In this document: positions 54,807 to 64,000 of the stretch, piece after piece | Numbering within the stretch: the first letter of the stretch is position 1 | How the letters are laid out: every line of letters starts with the position of its first letter | Assembly: GCF_009857435.1 (NCBI RefSeq) | Contig: NZ_WWCK01000003.1 | Coordinates: 744,001 to 808,000 of the forward strand | From: Duganella rivi | Lineage (GTDB): Bacteria > Pseudomonadota > Gammaproteobacteria > Burkholderiales > Burkholderiaceae_D | Length of the DNA: 64,000 nucleotides | Direction: 5' to 3' | The notes under the pieces: generated by a model | Told to the model about the DNA's origin: nothing | Database searches by the model: none | Seen by the model: the letters and a program-made list of their open reading frames with translations, nothing else | Position numbers and translations under genes: made by a program

Positions 54807-55700
54807 ATGACATCGAGCTGCGGCTGCCGCCTCGTGAATATCAAGGATGCCGTGCAAGGCGCCGTGGTGCCGGTGGCGTTTCTCTACCCTGCTGCCGCCC
54901 AAGAAAGGCCCGAGCAGTTCGGCCCTTACACGCTGGAAGTAGCGCTCGACGCGCCGCCCGCCGACGGCGTCTATCCGCTGATCGTGATCTCGCACGGGAA
55001 CTCCGGCACGCCGTGGGCCTACCGCCAATTGGCCAAGCACCTTGTACTGGCAGGCTTCGTGGTCGCCCTGCCCGCCCATACCGGCAATACGCGGCACGAC
55101 AACTCGCTGGCCAACACCGCTGCCAATCTGGCCAATCGCCCGCGCCATATCACGCTGGCCATCGACGCCGCATTGGCCGATGCCGTGCTGGCCGCGCACA
55201 TCGACAGCGCCAGGATCGCCGTCATCGGCCACTCCATCGGCGGCTATACCGCGCTGGCGGCGGCAGGTGGGGTTGCCTGGACTGGGCCGCGCGAAAACAA
55301 GGGCGCAGAACCAGCGCCAGTAGCCATCACGCCGGACGCGCGCATCCGCGCACTGGTGCTGCTGAATCCAGCCACGTTCTGGTTTATTGACGGCTCGCTG
55401 CGCACCCTGCGCCTGCCGATCATGATCCGCACCGGCGCCAAGGACGAACTCACGCCGATCGAGCATGCGCACAAAATTATTGAAGGCGTGGCCGATCCAT
55501 CGCTGGTCGAACATAAAGACATACCCGGCGCCGGCCACTTTGCCTTCATGAGCAAGTTCCCGCCGGAGATGACGCGGCCAAACTTCAAGCCCTCGCAAGA
55601 CCCGGAGGGCTTTGACCGCGAAAGCATCCAGCCCGAATTCTTCGCCGATGTGACCAGCTTCCTCAAGCGAGCACTGTGCGCCAGCCATTCGGCCAATTAG
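54807..55700 (+). CDS. Alpha/beta hydrolase (dienelactone hydrolase-like)
   Basis: This 297-residue hydrolase has the nucleophile elbow GHSIGG at about 137-142 and a probable catalytic His in GAGHFAFMSKF near 250. HGNSGTPWAYRQLAKHLV near 72 forms the oxyanion region. The N-terminus begins with three cysteines within 8 residues, but no lipobox is clear, so location is uncertain. The family includes dienelactone hydrolases and esterases; the substrate is unknown. A strong AAGGAG ribosome site precedes the ATG. Confidence 0.78.
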   Translation: MTSSCGCRLVNIKDAVQGAVVPVAFLYPAAAQERPEQFGPYTLEVALDAPPADGVYPLIVISHGNSGTPWAYRQLAKHLVLAGFVVALPAHTGNTRHDNSLANTAANLANRPRHITLAIDAALADAVLAAHIDSARIAVIGHSIGGYTALAAAGGVAWTGPRENKGAEPAPVAITPDARIRALVLLNPATFWFIDGSLRTLRLPIMIRTGAKDELTPIEHAHKIIEGVADPSLVEHKDIPGAGHFAFMSKFPPEMTRPNFKPSQDPEGFDRESIQPEFFADVTSFLKRALCASHSAN

Positions 55701-55733
55701 TTATACTTAAAACAAAACGACCAAGGAGAGATC

Positions 55734-56096
55734 ATGTCGCAAGAACTGGTACTGGACAACCGGCTGGAATCGGCCAAGAGCACCGCGTGGTGGCTGTACC
55801 TGATCCACGCTGTCAGCTTCGTGTTTTCGCTGGGCGCGTTTTCCATCCTGCCGCTCATCTTCAACTACCTGCAACGGCCCAGCACCGAAGGCACTTTCGT
55901 GCACAGCCACCACACCTGGATGATCCGCTCGTTCTGGTGGTACATCGTGTGGATCGTGGTGGGCGCAGTGTTCTTCATGACCATCATCGGCATCCCGATC
56001 GCGTGGCTGATCTGGATTGGCGCGTGGCTGTGGAAGGCTTACCGGCTGATCGTCGGCGTCACCCGCATTAACCGGAACGAGCCGGCCCCAGTGTAA
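55734..56096 (+). CDS. DUF4870-type small membrane protein
   Basis: This 120-residue protein has three hydrophobic segments (about 22-45, 65-90 and 80-100) and the sequence FNYLQRPSTEGTFVHSHHTWMIRSFWW, typical of the DUF4870/Tic20-like membrane family. The function is unknown. It follows the hydrolase gene by 33 nt, with its own AAGGAGAG ribosome site. Its last 29 bases overlap the end of the convergent UdgX fusion gene. Confidence 0.72.
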   Translation: MSQELVLDNRLESAKSTAWWLYLIHAVSFVFSLGAFSILPLIFNYLQRPSTEGTFVHSHHTWMIRSFWWYIVWIVVGAVFFMTIIGIPIAWLIWIGAWLWKAYRLIVGVTRINRNEPAPV

Positions 56097-57510
56097 GCGC
56101 CTGCCGCAGGCCGGCGACGATCACGTCGTAGGCCTGGCGGCGGCTCTCCTCGTCGCGCGCGCGCAGCACAAACGACGGGTGGTAGACCGCCACCACCCAG
56201 CGGCCATCGTGCTGGAACGGCGCCTCCATCATCGCACCCATGGTCGCGCTGCCGTCTTGCAGCACCGATTTCAGCGCCGTCGCGCCCATTGCCACCACCA
56301 CCTCCGGCTGCACCCGCGCCAGCTCTTCTTCCAGCCACGCGTGGCAGGCAGCCACCTCGCGCTGGGCCGGTGTCTTATGCAAGCGGCGCTTGCCGCGCAG
56401 CTCCCACTTGAAATGCTTGACGGCGTTGGTCAGGTAAACCTGGTCGCGCTCCACGCCGGCTTCGGCCAGCGCCCGATCCAGCACCGCGCCAGCGGGGCCG
56501 ACAAACGGCAAGCCTTGCAAGTCTTCCTGATCACCGGGCTGCTCGCCGACCAGCATGATGCGCGCGCCCTGCGGCCCAACACCGGGCACCGCTTGCGTGG
56601 CGTCTCGCCATAGCTCGCAACGGCGGCACTGATCCAGCGTGTTCGGTGCCTCGCGCTGCGGTTGCGCGCGTTCCGGCGTAACGGCGATGGTGGTCGCGCC
56701 AGCGCGGCGGCCGACGGCGTCGACTTGCCCGCTGCGGCGTTCGCCGTTGGCGGCCGCGCTGATCATGCCCGGCACGATGGCGCCTTCCGGCAGATTTTTC
56801 CAGAAACGCGATGGAATATGGCTGCGCAGCAGGTCAGCGTTCAGGCGTGCGGGATTGAAAATGCTGCGGTAGTAAGTGAGCCACAGTGCTTCGCCGACAT
56901 CCTCGATATCGGCCGCGCTGCGCATCAGCGGCGGCGCGTCGTGCAGCTGTTCGCCGTCCCACAGCACGGCGGCGGCGGGCGTGGCGATCATCCATGTTGC
57001 GTGGCCCATGCGGTCGGCGAAATGCCGGGCCACTTGCGGCAGCACCTCGTGCGTCGGCTCGAACCAGGCCACGAAGCGCGGCGCGCCGTGTTGCGGATCG
57101 CGTTCGCGGAAACGGATATAAGCGTGCATATCGTGCTCCTCGCGGCGGACGGCTTTGACCATGGCGTACAGGCGCGCACCGTCCGGGTCCGCCGCCGAGA
57201 TCACATCATGCTCGCCCTGCTGCCAGCGCCATGTGACTTTGTAGAGGAAGGCCCAGCGATCCACGGCGCTGAAGCAAGCGGCACTGGCCAGCATCGCCAT
57301 TAACTGGCGCGGCACGCGCAAAACTTGCGCGCCCGGAACGGCGCTGGCTGCGGGCGCCGCGCCGACGGGTTCCGACGCACCGGTAGAGAATAAATCGCCA
57401 TCGGTGTCGCTGGATGCCCATTCTACGGATTCGGGCGGCACGCGGCGCGCGATTAATTCCCGCGCCGCAGCGCGCCACTCGTCGAACGATTGCACCACCT
57501 TGCGCATCAT
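56068..57510 (-). CDS. Fused DUF4130 (TIGR03915)-UdgX uracil-DNA glycosylase
   Basis: This 480-residue two-domain protein has an N-terminal TIGR03915/DUF4130 domain (about residues 1-250) that accompanies a radical SAM DNA-repair protein. The C-terminal UdgX-type uracil-DNA glycosylase (about 285-475) has active-site motif GEQPGDQED, the UdgX-specific loop GKRRLHKTP and the closing motif HPSF. In characterised UdgX the His of the KRRIH loop forms a covalent bond to the uracil site; here it is KRRLH. CxxC (CRRC) and a later Cys (AACHAW) may bind a 4Fe-4S cluster. It overlaps the upstream radical SAM gene stop (ATGA). Confidence 0.88.
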   Translation of the reverse strand: MMRKVVQSFDEWRAAARELIARRVPPESVEWASSDTDGDLFSTGASEPVGAAPAASAVPGAQVLRVPRQLMAMLASAACFSAVDRWAFLYKVTWRWQQGEHDVISAADPDGARLYAMVKAVRREEHDMHAYIRFRERDPQHGAPRFVAWFEPTHEVLPQVARHFADRMGHATWMIATPAAAVLWDGEQLHDAPPLMRSAADIEDVGEALWLTYYRSIFNPARLNADLLRSHIPSRFWKNLPEGAIVPGMISAAANGERRSGQVDAVGRRAGATTIAVTPERAQPQREAPNTLDQCRRCELWRDATQAVPGVGPQGARIMLVGEQPGDQEDLQGLPFVGPAGAVLDRALAEAGVERDQVYLTNAVKHFKWELRGKRRLHKTPAQREVAACHAWLEEELARVQPEVVVAMGATALKSVLQDGSATMGAMMEAPFQHDGRWVVAVYHPSFVLRARDEESRRQAYDVIVAGLRQALTLGPARSG

Positions 57511-58739
57511 GCCGCCTGTAGCTCCGGCCACAAGTTCATCTGCCGCGGTGCATCCGCCATCGCGCGCCGCAAGTGTTCCGAGGCGCTGGCGTCGTTGGCG
57601 GGAAAATAATCTGCCGTGATAATGAAGGGCGAGATCTTCTTCATACTGCAACGCAGGCGCGATAGATCCGCGTAGCGCACTTGCCGCAAACGGCGCAGCT
57701 CAACGATACGATGCGCATTGCGCAAGCCGATGCCCGGCACGCGCGCAATCATGTGCGGCTCGGCGCGATTCAGGTCAAGAGGAAAATGCTCGCGATGCGC
57801 CAGCGCCCACGCCAGCTTGGGATCAATGTCCAGCGCCAGGTTGCCGCCGCTGGCTGGCAGCAATTCATCGGCCTGGAAACCATAACTGCGCAACAGGAAG
57901 TCGGCCTGGTATAAGCGATGCTCGCGCAGCAGCGGCGGCGGCGCCAAGGGCACGCTCTTGGGACTCTGCGGAATCGGGCTAAACGCCGAATAGTAGACGC
58001 GCTTGAGCTTATAGCTGCCGTACAGTGTTTCCGCCGTCGACAGGATTTTCTGATCATCGCTGGTGTCGGCGCCGACTATCATCTGCGTGCTCTGACCCGC
58101 CGGCGCAAAGCGCGGAGCCTTGGGCTCTTCTGCTTTTTCATCGAGCTTGCGGCGAATCGCGCCCATCGCCAGCTTGATGGTGTGGACACTCTTTTCCGGC
58201 GCCAGCCTTTGCACGCTATCCTGCGTGGGCAACTCGATGTTGACGCTCAGGCGATCCGCGTAGCGCCCAGCCGCCGCAATGAGCGCAGGATCGGCGTCCG
58301 GTATCGTCTTCAGGTGGATATAGCCGCGGAACTGGTGTACCTCGCGCAACTGGCGCGCTACCTGCACCAGCTGCTCCATGGTGTAATCGGCCGACTGGAT
58401 GATGCCTGAGCTGAGGAACAAACCATCGATGTAATTGCGAAGATAAAAATCGGTCGTGAGCTTGACTACCTCGGCCACCGAAAAGCGCGCACGCGGTACA
58501 TTGGACGAACGCCGGTTCACGCAATACTGGCAGTCGTACAGGCAGTAGTTCGTCATCAAGACCTTCAGCAGCGAGACACAGCGCCCGTCCGGCGTGTAAC
58601 TGTGGCAGATGCCCATGCCGGTGGTGGCGCCAAAGCCTTGCTTGCCCACGGAGGTGCGCTTGGGCGCCCCGCTGCTGGCGCAGGATGCGTCATACTTGGC
58701 TGCATCGGCCAGGATTTCCAGCTTGTCCTTCAACTCCAT
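57507..58739 (-). CDS. Putative DNA modification/repair radical SAM protein (TIGR03916)
   Basis: This 410-residue radical SAM enzyme has the cluster motif NYCLYDCQYC (CxxxCxxC) near 64-73 and the core motifs FLSSGI near 108 and GYIHLKTIPD near 138. A C-terminal helix-hairpin-helix (ARVPGIGLRNAHRIVELR, about 330-347) suggests DNA binding. The family always sits beside UdgX-type genes and is believed to act in DNA repair, but its reaction is unknown. Fourteen bases upstream of the ATG begins a LexA box, so the pair is probably SOS-induced. Confidence 0.87.
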   Translation of the reverse strand: MELKDKLEILADAAKYDASCASSGAPKRTSVGKQGFGATTGMGICHSYTPDGRCVSLLKVLMTNYCLYDCQYCVNRRSSNVPRARFSVAEVVKLTTDFYLRNYIDGLFLSSGIIQSADYTMEQLVQVARQLREVHQFRGYIHLKTIPDADPALIAAAGRYADRLSVNIELPTQDSVQRLAPEKSVHTIKLAMGAIRRKLDEKAEEPKAPRFAPAGQSTQMIVGADTSDDQKILSTAETLYGSYKLKRVYYSAFSPIPQSPKSVPLAPPPLLREHRLYQADFLLRSYGFQADELLPASGGNLALDIDPKLAWALAHREHFPLDLNRAEPHMIARVPGIGLRNAHRIVELRRLRQVRYADLSRLRCSMKKISPFIITADYFPANDASASEHLRRAMADAPRQMNLWPELQAA

Positions 58740-58752
58740 CTCTGCCTCGCTA

Positions 58753-58772
58753 TACTGTGTTTATATACAGTA
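58753..58772 (-). promoter_or_regulatory. LexA (SOS) box upstream of the radical SAM-UdgX operon
   Basis: TACTGT-GTTTATAT-ACAGTA is a near-perfect match to the CTGT-N8-ACAG LexA consensus with the extra flanking TA/TA of strong sites. It lies 13 nt before the ATG of the radical SAM gene and overlaps TATA-like promoter words, in the 50-bp gap behind the chemoreceptor gene. LexA repression is predicted from sequence, not shown. Confidence 0.85.
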
Positions 58773-58789
58773 TAACAGACACCGCTCTC

Positions 58790-60427
58790 CTAGTGCGACG
58801 CAATCGACAGGCGCCGTTGCACCGGCGCCCGGCGCGACAGCAGTACGGCCGCAGTGCTTGGAATGCCGCGCAGCGTCCCCTCCTCCTGCGCGCTGAGACG
58901 GAACACGCTCACCAGCTGCGCCAGCGCGGTGGCCTGCTCCTGCATGCTCTGCGCCGCCGTTGTCGCTTGCTGCACCAGTTCCGCGTTCTGCTGCGTCACC
59001 GTGTCCATCTGCGTAATCGCCTCGTTGACTTGCTCGATGCCGCGGCTTTGCTCCGTGCCAGCCTGCGTAATCTCGGCGATCAAGTCGGTGACTTGCTGCA
59101 CGCTGGCGACCACGCGCTCCATGGTGACGCCGGCTTCCGCCACCAGCTTGCTGCCCTCTTCCACCTGGCTGACCGAGTTGCCGATCAATTCCTTGATCTC
59201 CTTGGCCGCACCGGCCGAGCGCTGCGCGAGGTTGCGTACTTCCGACGCCACCACTGCAAAGCCGCGACCTTGCTCGCCGGCGCGCGCTGCCTCCACCGCC
59301 GCATTCAAGGCCAGGATATTGGTCTGGAAGGCGATGCCGTCGATCACCGAGATGATGTCGCCGATCTTGCGCGAAGAAGCGTTGATCGACTCCATGGTGT
59401 GTACCACGCGCCCCACCACGTCGCTGCCCGCCTGCGCCACGCCCGATGCCGAACCCGCCAGTTGATTGGCCTGCTCCGCGGCATCGGCATTCTGGCGCAC
59501 GGTGGAAGTTAATTCCTCCATCGACGCCGCTGTCTCTTCCAGCGAGCTAGCCTGCTGCTCGGTGCGCGACGACAGATCGAGGTTCCCGGCCGCGATTTGA
59601 TCCGAGGCCGCCGCAATCACGTGGGTCGAGCTGCGCACGTCGGTGACGATCTTGGCGAGGCTGTCGCGCATCTGCTTCATCGCATACAGCAGGCTATGCG
59701 TATCACCGGCGCGCACCTCCACGTGGGCCGACAAATCACCGGCAGCAATGCGGCTGACGATATCGGTGGCGTACGCCGGCTCGCCACCCAAGCCGCGCAT
59801 CAGGCGGCGCGTAATCAGCACCGCCAGGGCCGCGCCCAGCACCATGCTGCCCAGGATCAGCGACACAATCAGCACGCGCGACGATTCGTAGCGGCGCAGC
59901 CCCTCGGCCGCCGCTTCCTTGCCGCCGTCGGAGTAGAAATTGACCAGCTTATCAACCTGCCCGCGCATGGAGACAATCAGCTTATTGGATTCGCCGCGAA
60001 TCAGCTTCTTGGCGCCTTCGGAGTCGCCGGCGCGGACGGCGGCGCGGATCCTGGCGTCTTCCGCCATGTAGCGGCCCCACTGCTCGGTGAACTGGCCGTA
60101 CAGCTCTTTTTCGGTTGCCGTTTCCAGCATTACCTCGTACTCGCTCTGCATTTTTTTCAGATCGTCGAGATCGGCCGCGATCACTTTGTCGTATTTATCC
60201 ATCTCTGCAGGATCGGTGGAGATAATATATTGAAACTCACGCGTGCGTATTCGCGCTACTTGCGATTTTATATCCTCAATAATTCTCACACTCGGCAACC
60301 AGCGTGATGAAAGCCGCGTCGATATTTCATTCACTTTTGCAAGTTCAAATATCGAGAATACGCCTACGATAGCCGTCATCAGCAGCACGCCGCAGAATGA
60401 CAGGCCTAGCTTGGTTGCTATCTTCAT
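58790..60427 (-). CDS. Methyl-accepting chemotaxis protein
   Basis: This 545-residue chemoreceptor has membrane segments at about 8-30 and 188-208, a four-helix-bundle sensor of about 155 residues, HAMP (about 210-265) and a signalling domain with the tip [20 protein letters not shown] near 370. Unlike the other receptor in the window it has no xWxxF tether; the C-terminus is basic and ends RRLSIASH. The start is ATG at 60427; an in-frame TTG at 60442 is less likely. Its 5' end is notably AT-rich compared with the rest of the gene. Confidence 0.9.
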   Translation of the reverse strand: MKIATKLGLSFCGVLLMTAIVGVFSIFELAKVNEISTRLSSRWLPSVRIIEDIKSQVARIRTREFQYIISTDPAEMDKYDKVIAADLDDLKKMQSEYEVMLETATEKELYGQFTEQWGRYMAEDARIRAAVRAGDSEGAKKLIRGESNKLIVSMRGQVDKLVNFYSDGGKEAAAEGLRRYESSRVLIVSLILGSMVLGAALAVLITRRLMRGLGGEPAYATDIVSRIAAGDLSAHVEVRAGDTHSLLYAMKQMRDSLAKIVTDVRSSTHVIAAASDQIAAGNLDLSSRTEQQASSLEETAASMEELTSTVRQNADAAEQANQLAGSASGVAQAGSDVVGRVVHTMESINASSRKIGDIISVIDGIAFQTNILALNAAVEAARAGEQGRGFAVVASEVRNLAQRSAGAAKEIKELIGNSVSQVEEGSKLVAEAGVTMERVVASVQQVTDLIAEITQAGTEQSRGIEQVNEAITQMDTVTQQNAELVQQATTAAQSMQEQATALAQLVSVFRLSAQEEGTLRGIPSTAAVLLSRRAPVQRRLSIASH

Positions 60428-60526
60428 GATATTCCCCTTCAATCATCTTTATAGTCCTTCCTTTAAATTTATCACAGCCCATTAAAATTAATCTAGAATA
60501 ATTCGTGATAACTACTGGAGGTAAAC

Positions 60527-61522
60527 ATGCTGGTATCAATTGAATATCAAGGCAAAATCGTACAAGCGCTTGGTGAAATTAACTGGGGCAGCGATTTAAA
60601 TATTATCTTTAATATATTGCGCAATCGTTTTGATAGTTTCAACGACAATGGCTTTTATCCCCACCCGGACGAAGTCGCGCTGCGGCAGGAGCTGAAAGAA
60701 GTCGCCACCCTGCGCAGGCTGGCGGAGCAGATTCGCGCGCTGGACGCCCACGGCGTGGTGCTGCGCAATCTCGGCCTCCAAGGCCTGCCCGAAGAACGCC
60801 GCAACGCCGCGCTGTACGCATTGACGCTGATGCTCGGCTACCCCACCTCCACCGACCAGCGCACCGGCCGCGTCGCATGGGACGTGAAGGCGCGGCCCGA
60901 GACCGGCGCTGACGGCCGCTTCGTCACCTTCTCCGAGCGCGTGGGCAGCGCCGACATGCACACCGATTCCTCGTTCTACCCGATGCCCGAAGAGCAGTTC
61001 ATACTGTACGTGGTGAACGCCGCGCAGTGCGACGGCGGCCACTCGATCCTGATCGATGCCGACGACATCTACGACGGCCTGCATCGCACGCCGGAAGGCG
61101 AAGCTGCATTCGAACTGCTGCGCACCACGCCGGTGCCGTTCCGCGTGCCCGCCGTGTACGCGGCCGGCGATGACCAGGTAGAGATTTTTGAAGCGCTGGT
61201 ATTCGGCCAGCCGCAGCGCGAGGACGACCGCTTCACCATGCGCTGGCGCTACGACAGCATCACCAAGGGTCTGGCCGCGCGGCCTGACATGCGCAGCCCG
61301 GAACTGATCGAAGCGATAGAGATCATGCACTGCGTGGCCGAGCAGGAAGCCGCGCGCTTCATGGAGCAACTGCCGAATGACACGCTGATGCTGGCCGATA
61401 ACCACCGCATGCTGCACGGCCGCACCACCTACACCGACGAACGCCGCCACTTGATCCGTATCCGCATGTCGGACGTACCGAACGCCGAGCGCATCGGCCC
61501 TTCCGGCGTGGTGCGGGACTAA
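60527..61522 (+). CDS. TauD/TfdA-like Fe(II)/2-oxoglutarate-dependent dioxygenase
   Basis: This 331-residue oxygenase has the metal-binding facial triad: His145 and Asp147 in DMHTDSSFYP and His297 in NHRMLHGRTTY, with a 2-oxoglutarate-binding Arg near 311 (IRIRM). The fold matches the TauD/clavaminate synthase superfamily. The substrate is unknown. The first 45 codons are AT-rich, while the catalytic part has the normal high GC. An MFS exporter follows 50 nt downstream on the same strand, so the pair might modify and export one compound. Confidence 0.8.
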   Translation: MLVSIEYQGKIVQALGEINWGSDLNIIFNILRNRFDSFNDNGFYPHPDEVALRQELKEVATLRRLAEQIRALDAHGVVLRNLGLQGLPEERRNAALYALTLMLGYPTSTDQRTGRVAWDVKARPETGADGRFVTFSERVGSADMHTDSSFYPMPEEQFILYVVNAAQCDGGHSILIDADDIYDGLHRTPEGEAAFELLRTTPVPFRVPAVYAAGDDQVEIFEALVFGQPQREDDRFTMRWRYDSITKGLAARPDMRSPELIEAIEIMHCVAEQEAARFMEQLPNDTLMLADNHRMLHGRTTYTDERRHLIRIRMSDVPNAERIGPSGVVRD

Positions 61523-61572
61523 GCCATGAGCGTGCTGAGCGCGACCATATCAGCGTGGCGCGGAGCCTGCGC

Positions 61573-62949
61573 ATGACGGCGTTAAACGCGGCCATTCCGG
61601 CGGACGGATTGGCGGCGCAGCCGCGCTTCCGCGCCATGCTGGCGGTGATGACGGCGGTGGCGATGGCGTCGCTGGACACCGCCATCGCCAACACCGCCTT
61701 GCCTGCGATGGCGGCGCAGTTGCAGGCAACGCCTGCGGACTCGGTCTGGATCGTCAACATCTACCAGCTGGCGATGGTGGCGACGCTGCTGCCGTTTGCC
61801 GCGCTGGGTGAGATCGCAGGCTACCGGCGCGTGTTCATCGTTGGATTGGTGCTGTTCACCGCCGCCTCGCTGGGCTGTGCGCTGGCGTGGTCGCTGCCTT
61901 CCCTGGTGGTGGCGCGATTCGTGCAAGGCGTCGGCGCCAGCGCGGTGATGGCCGTGACCACGGCGCTGATGCGCACCATCTACCCAGCGCAATTGCAGGG
62001 ACGCGGCTTCGGCGTGAACGCGCTGGTAGTGGCGATAGCCTTTGCGGCAGGGCCGATGGTTAGCTCCGCGATTTTGTCGGTGGCTACCTGGCCATGGCTG
62101 TTTGCGTTAAACGTGCCGTTCGGCGTGACGGCATGGCTGGTAGCGCGGCAAGCGCTGCCTGGCAACGCGCGCAGCACGCATCGTTTCGATTACCTGGCAG
62201 CCAGCTATAACGCCATCGCTTTCGGCAGCTTGGTGCTGCTGGTCGGCGAAGGCGCGCATGGCGCAGCGCCGCAGCACTGGCTGGCGGAATTAGCGATTGC
62301 CCTGCTCTGTTTCGGCTTGCTGCTGCATCGCCAGCGCAAACATCCAGCGCCGCTGCTGCCGGTGGACTTGTTCCGCATTCCGATGTTTTCGCTATCCGCG
62401 CTGACGGCGGTCTGCACCTTCGCGGTACAAGGCGCGGCTTTCGTGGCGCTGCCGTTTTATTTTGAAGCGCTGGGCCGCACGGCCATCGCCACCGGCTTCC
62501 TGATTACGCCGTGGCCTGTCATGGTTGGTGTGATGGGACCAGTCGCCGGCCGCCTCAGCGAACGCTTTACAGCGGGCGCCTTGGGCTGCACAGGGTTGGT
62601 GCTGATGTGCGCAGGCATACTGGCGCTGATCGCGCTGCCGTCCGCGCCATCGGATTGGGATATCGCATGGCGCATGGCATTGTGCGGCATCGGCTTCGGC
62701 TTATTTCAAGCGCCGAACATGAAGGCCATCATGGGCAGCGCGCCCTTGGCCCGCGCCGGTAGCGCCAGCGGCATGGTCGCCACCGCGCGGCTCACTGGGC
62801 AAGCAATTGGTGCGGCGACCGTGGCAGGCTGCTTCCTGCTGGCGGGGAGCGCAGGCCCGCGCGACGCCTTGATCGCGGCCGCCGTCTTTGCAGCAGCCGG
62901 CGCAATCATCAGCTTTGCGCGTTTGAAGATTAAGCCAGGATCAGCTTGA
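61573..62949 (+). CDS. MFS drug/metabolite exporter (DHA2-like)
   Basis: This 458-residue inner-membrane transporter has roughly 12-14 membrane segments. The N-terminal motif [11 protein letters not shown] near 29-39 is characteristic of the DHA2 (EmrB/QacA) drug:H+ antiporters, and the A-loop motif [10 protein letters not shown] is near 80-89. The ATG at 61573 is chosen; an in-frame GTG at 61555 is possible. It follows the dioxygenase gene on the same strand. Its 3' end overlaps the convergent hisC gene by 20 nt. Confidence 0.85.
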   Translation: MTALNAAIPADGLAAQPRFRAMLAVMTAVAMASLDTAIANTALPAMAAQLQATPADSVWIVNIYQLAMVATLLPFAALGEIAGYRRVFIVGLVLFTAASLGCALAWSLPSLVVARFVQGVGASAVMAVTTALMRTIYPAQLQGRGFGVNALVVAIAFAAGPMVSSAILSVATWPWLFALNVPFGVTAWLVARQALPGNARSTHRFDYLAASYNAIAFGSLVLLVGEGAHGAAPQHWLAELAIALLCFGLLLHRQRKHPAPLLPVDLFRIPMFSLSALTAVCTFAVQGAAFVALPFYFEALGRTAIATGFLITPWPVMVGVMGPVAGRLSERFTAGALGCTGLVLMCAGILALIALPSAPSDWDIAWRMALCGIGFGLFQAPNMKAIMGSAPLARAGSASGMVATARLTGQAIGAATVAGCFLLAGSAGPRDALIAAAVFAAAGAIISFARLKIKPGSA

Positions 62950-63988
62950 GCGCGTCCACCAGCTTGCTGCATTCCTCATCGGTGCCGATGGAAATGCGCA
63001 GGAACTGATTGATGCGCTCCGCCGTGAAATGGCGCACGAGGATGGCACGCTCGCGCAATCCTTTCGCCAATTGCGCACCGTCGTGCTGCGGATGGCGGGC
63101 AAAAATGAAGTTGGCCTGCGACGGCAGCACCTCGAAGCCCAGCGCCTGCAACTGCGCCGTCAGCCACGCGCGGCTGGCGATGATGGCGTTCGAGGTTTGC
63201 TCGGTGTACGCCACGTCGTCCAGCGCGGCGACCGCGCCAGCTTGCTGCACTTGGCCTAGCGGGTAGCAATTGAAGCTGTTCTTCACGCGTTCCAGGCCTG
63301 CGATCAAGTCAGGATGGCCGACCGCAAAGCCCACGCGCAGGCCGGCCAGCGAACGCGATTTCGACAGCGTCTGGATGACCAGCAGATTGTCGTAGCGGCC
63401 CAGCAGCGCCGCAGCGCTTTGGCCGCCGAAGTCCACATAAGCCTCGTCAATCACCACTACTTGCTCCGGGTGCGCCGCCACCAGCGCTTCGATCTGCTCC
63501 AATGACAGGCCAATGCCGGTCGGCGCATTCGGATTGGCGATGATGATGGCGCCGCACGGCTGGTTGTAGTCGGCGATGTTGATCTCAAAGCGCTCATTCA
63601 ACGGCACCTGCAAGCACTCGATGCCATACAAGCTGCAATAAGTCGGATAGAAGCTGTAGCTGATGTCTGGCGCCAGCAGCGGCAAGTCATGCTTGAGCAA
63701 GGCGTGGAAGGTATGCGCCAGCACTTCGTCCGAGCTATTGCCGACGAAGACCTGCTCGCGGGTCAAACCGAAACGGCGCGCCACCGCATCCTTCACCACC
63801 GCGTTGGAGGGATCGGAATACTTGCGCAGGCCATCCCCGGCGGCAGCCTGCATCGCGGCGATAGCCTTGGGCGACGGGCCGTATGGATTCTCGTTGGTGT
63901 TCAACTTGACGAGGCCCGGCATCTGCACCTGCTCGCCCGGGGTGTAAGGCGTCAAGCCGTGTACCACCTTGCTCCAGAACTTACTCAT
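62930..63988 (-). CDS. hisC: Histidinol-phosphate aminotransferase
   Basis: This PLP-dependent aminotransferase performs the seventh step of histidine biosynthesis. It has 352 residues, the usual length. The substrate-binding [11 protein letters not shown] lies near 30-40, the NPNAPTG motif near 153-159, the Asp motif [10 protein letters not shown] near 178-187, and the Schiff-base lysine in [15 protein letters not shown] near residue 210. The gene reads away from the window edge; any his operon genes upstream of it are outside. Confidence 0.94.
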   Translation of the reverse strand: MSKFWSKVVHGLTPYTPGEQVQMPGLVKLNTNENPYGPSPKAIAAMQAAAGDGLRKYSDPSNAVVKDAVARRFGLTREQVFVGNSSDEVLAHTFHALLKHDLPLLAPDISYSFYPTYCSLYGIECLQVPLNERFEINIADYNQPCGAIIIANPNAPTGIGLSLEQIEALVAAHPEQVVVIDEAYVDFGGQSAAALLGRYDNLLVIQTLSKSRSLAGLRVGFAVGHPDLIAGLERVKNSFNCYPLGQVQQAGAVAALDDVAYTEQTSNAIIASRAWLTAQLQALGFEVLPSQANFIFARHPQHDGAQLAKGLRERAILVRHFTAERINQFLRISIGTDEECSKLVDALKLILA

Positions 63989-64000
63989 TACAGCTCTCCA

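Overview
The window looks like chromosome of a high-GC betaproteobacterium, most likely Oxalobacteraceae (Massilia/Duganella-type). This is inferred from GC-rich codon use, a PEP-CTERM protein, several GGDEF and chemoreceptor proteins, a LipA/Lif lipase pair and LolC/D-type genes; no rRNA marker is present. I found no rRNA, tRNA, CRISPR array, prophage or intact insertion sequence.

Layout. 0-1.6 kb: lipoprotein-release ABC transporter (lolC, partial lolD). 1.7-8.7 kb: a PEP-CTERM protein and, upstream of it in the same direction, a 2059-residue protein with 14 SdrD B-type repeats. 9-13.2 kb: an RpfE-like gene coupled to recJ, a Xre/RES toxin-antitoxin pair and a DUF2288 gene. 13.2-18.2 kb (minus strand): 8-oxoguanine deaminase, a large secreted alpha/beta hydrolase, a YbaK-type deacylase and a DUF4272 gene. 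18.2-23.2 kb: a 190-bp element with 30-bp inverted ends, then a Liv-type ABC importer whose permease LivM and ATPase LivG are fused and whose binding-protein gene is separated from the rest by a terminator-like hairpin. 23.3-25.9 kb: cpdB and a Sel1-repeat protein. 26-29.4 kb: prfB (programmed +1 frameshift), a HAD phosphatase and lysS. 29.4-34.7 kb: a diguanylate cyclase, a MalT-like LuxR regulator and ppnN. 34.9-36.4 kb: a POT peptide transporter. 36.4-37.5 kb: an AT-rich gap with a decayed minus-strand gene. 37.5-42.2 kb: glpD, PBP1a and a TetR regulator. 42.4-44.2 kb: lipase and its foldase. 44.2-48 kb: a coiled-coil membrane protein, a chemoreceptor and a membrane diguanylate cyclase. 48-54.8 kb: 5'-nucleotidase, mfd, serB, a GAF-GGDEF protein and a low-molecular-weight phosphatase. 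54.8-56.1 kb: a hydrolase and a small membrane protein. 56-58.8 kb: a two-gene DNA-repair cassette (radical SAM protein and a DUF4130-UdgX fusion) behind a near-perfect LexA box. 58.8-64 kb: a second chemoreceptor, a TauD-like dioxygenase with an MFS exporter, and hisC.

Most genes are housekeeping. The parts most worth a second look are the LexA-box UdgX cassette, the giant repeat protein with its PEP-CTERM partner, the RES/Xre operator, the 190-bp palindromic element, the Liv fusion with its internal attenuator, and the pseudogene in the AT-rich gap. Three GGDEF proteins, all with an I-site and none with EAL or HD-GYP, point to active c-di-GMP production alongside two chemoreceptors, one with a CheR/CheB tether.
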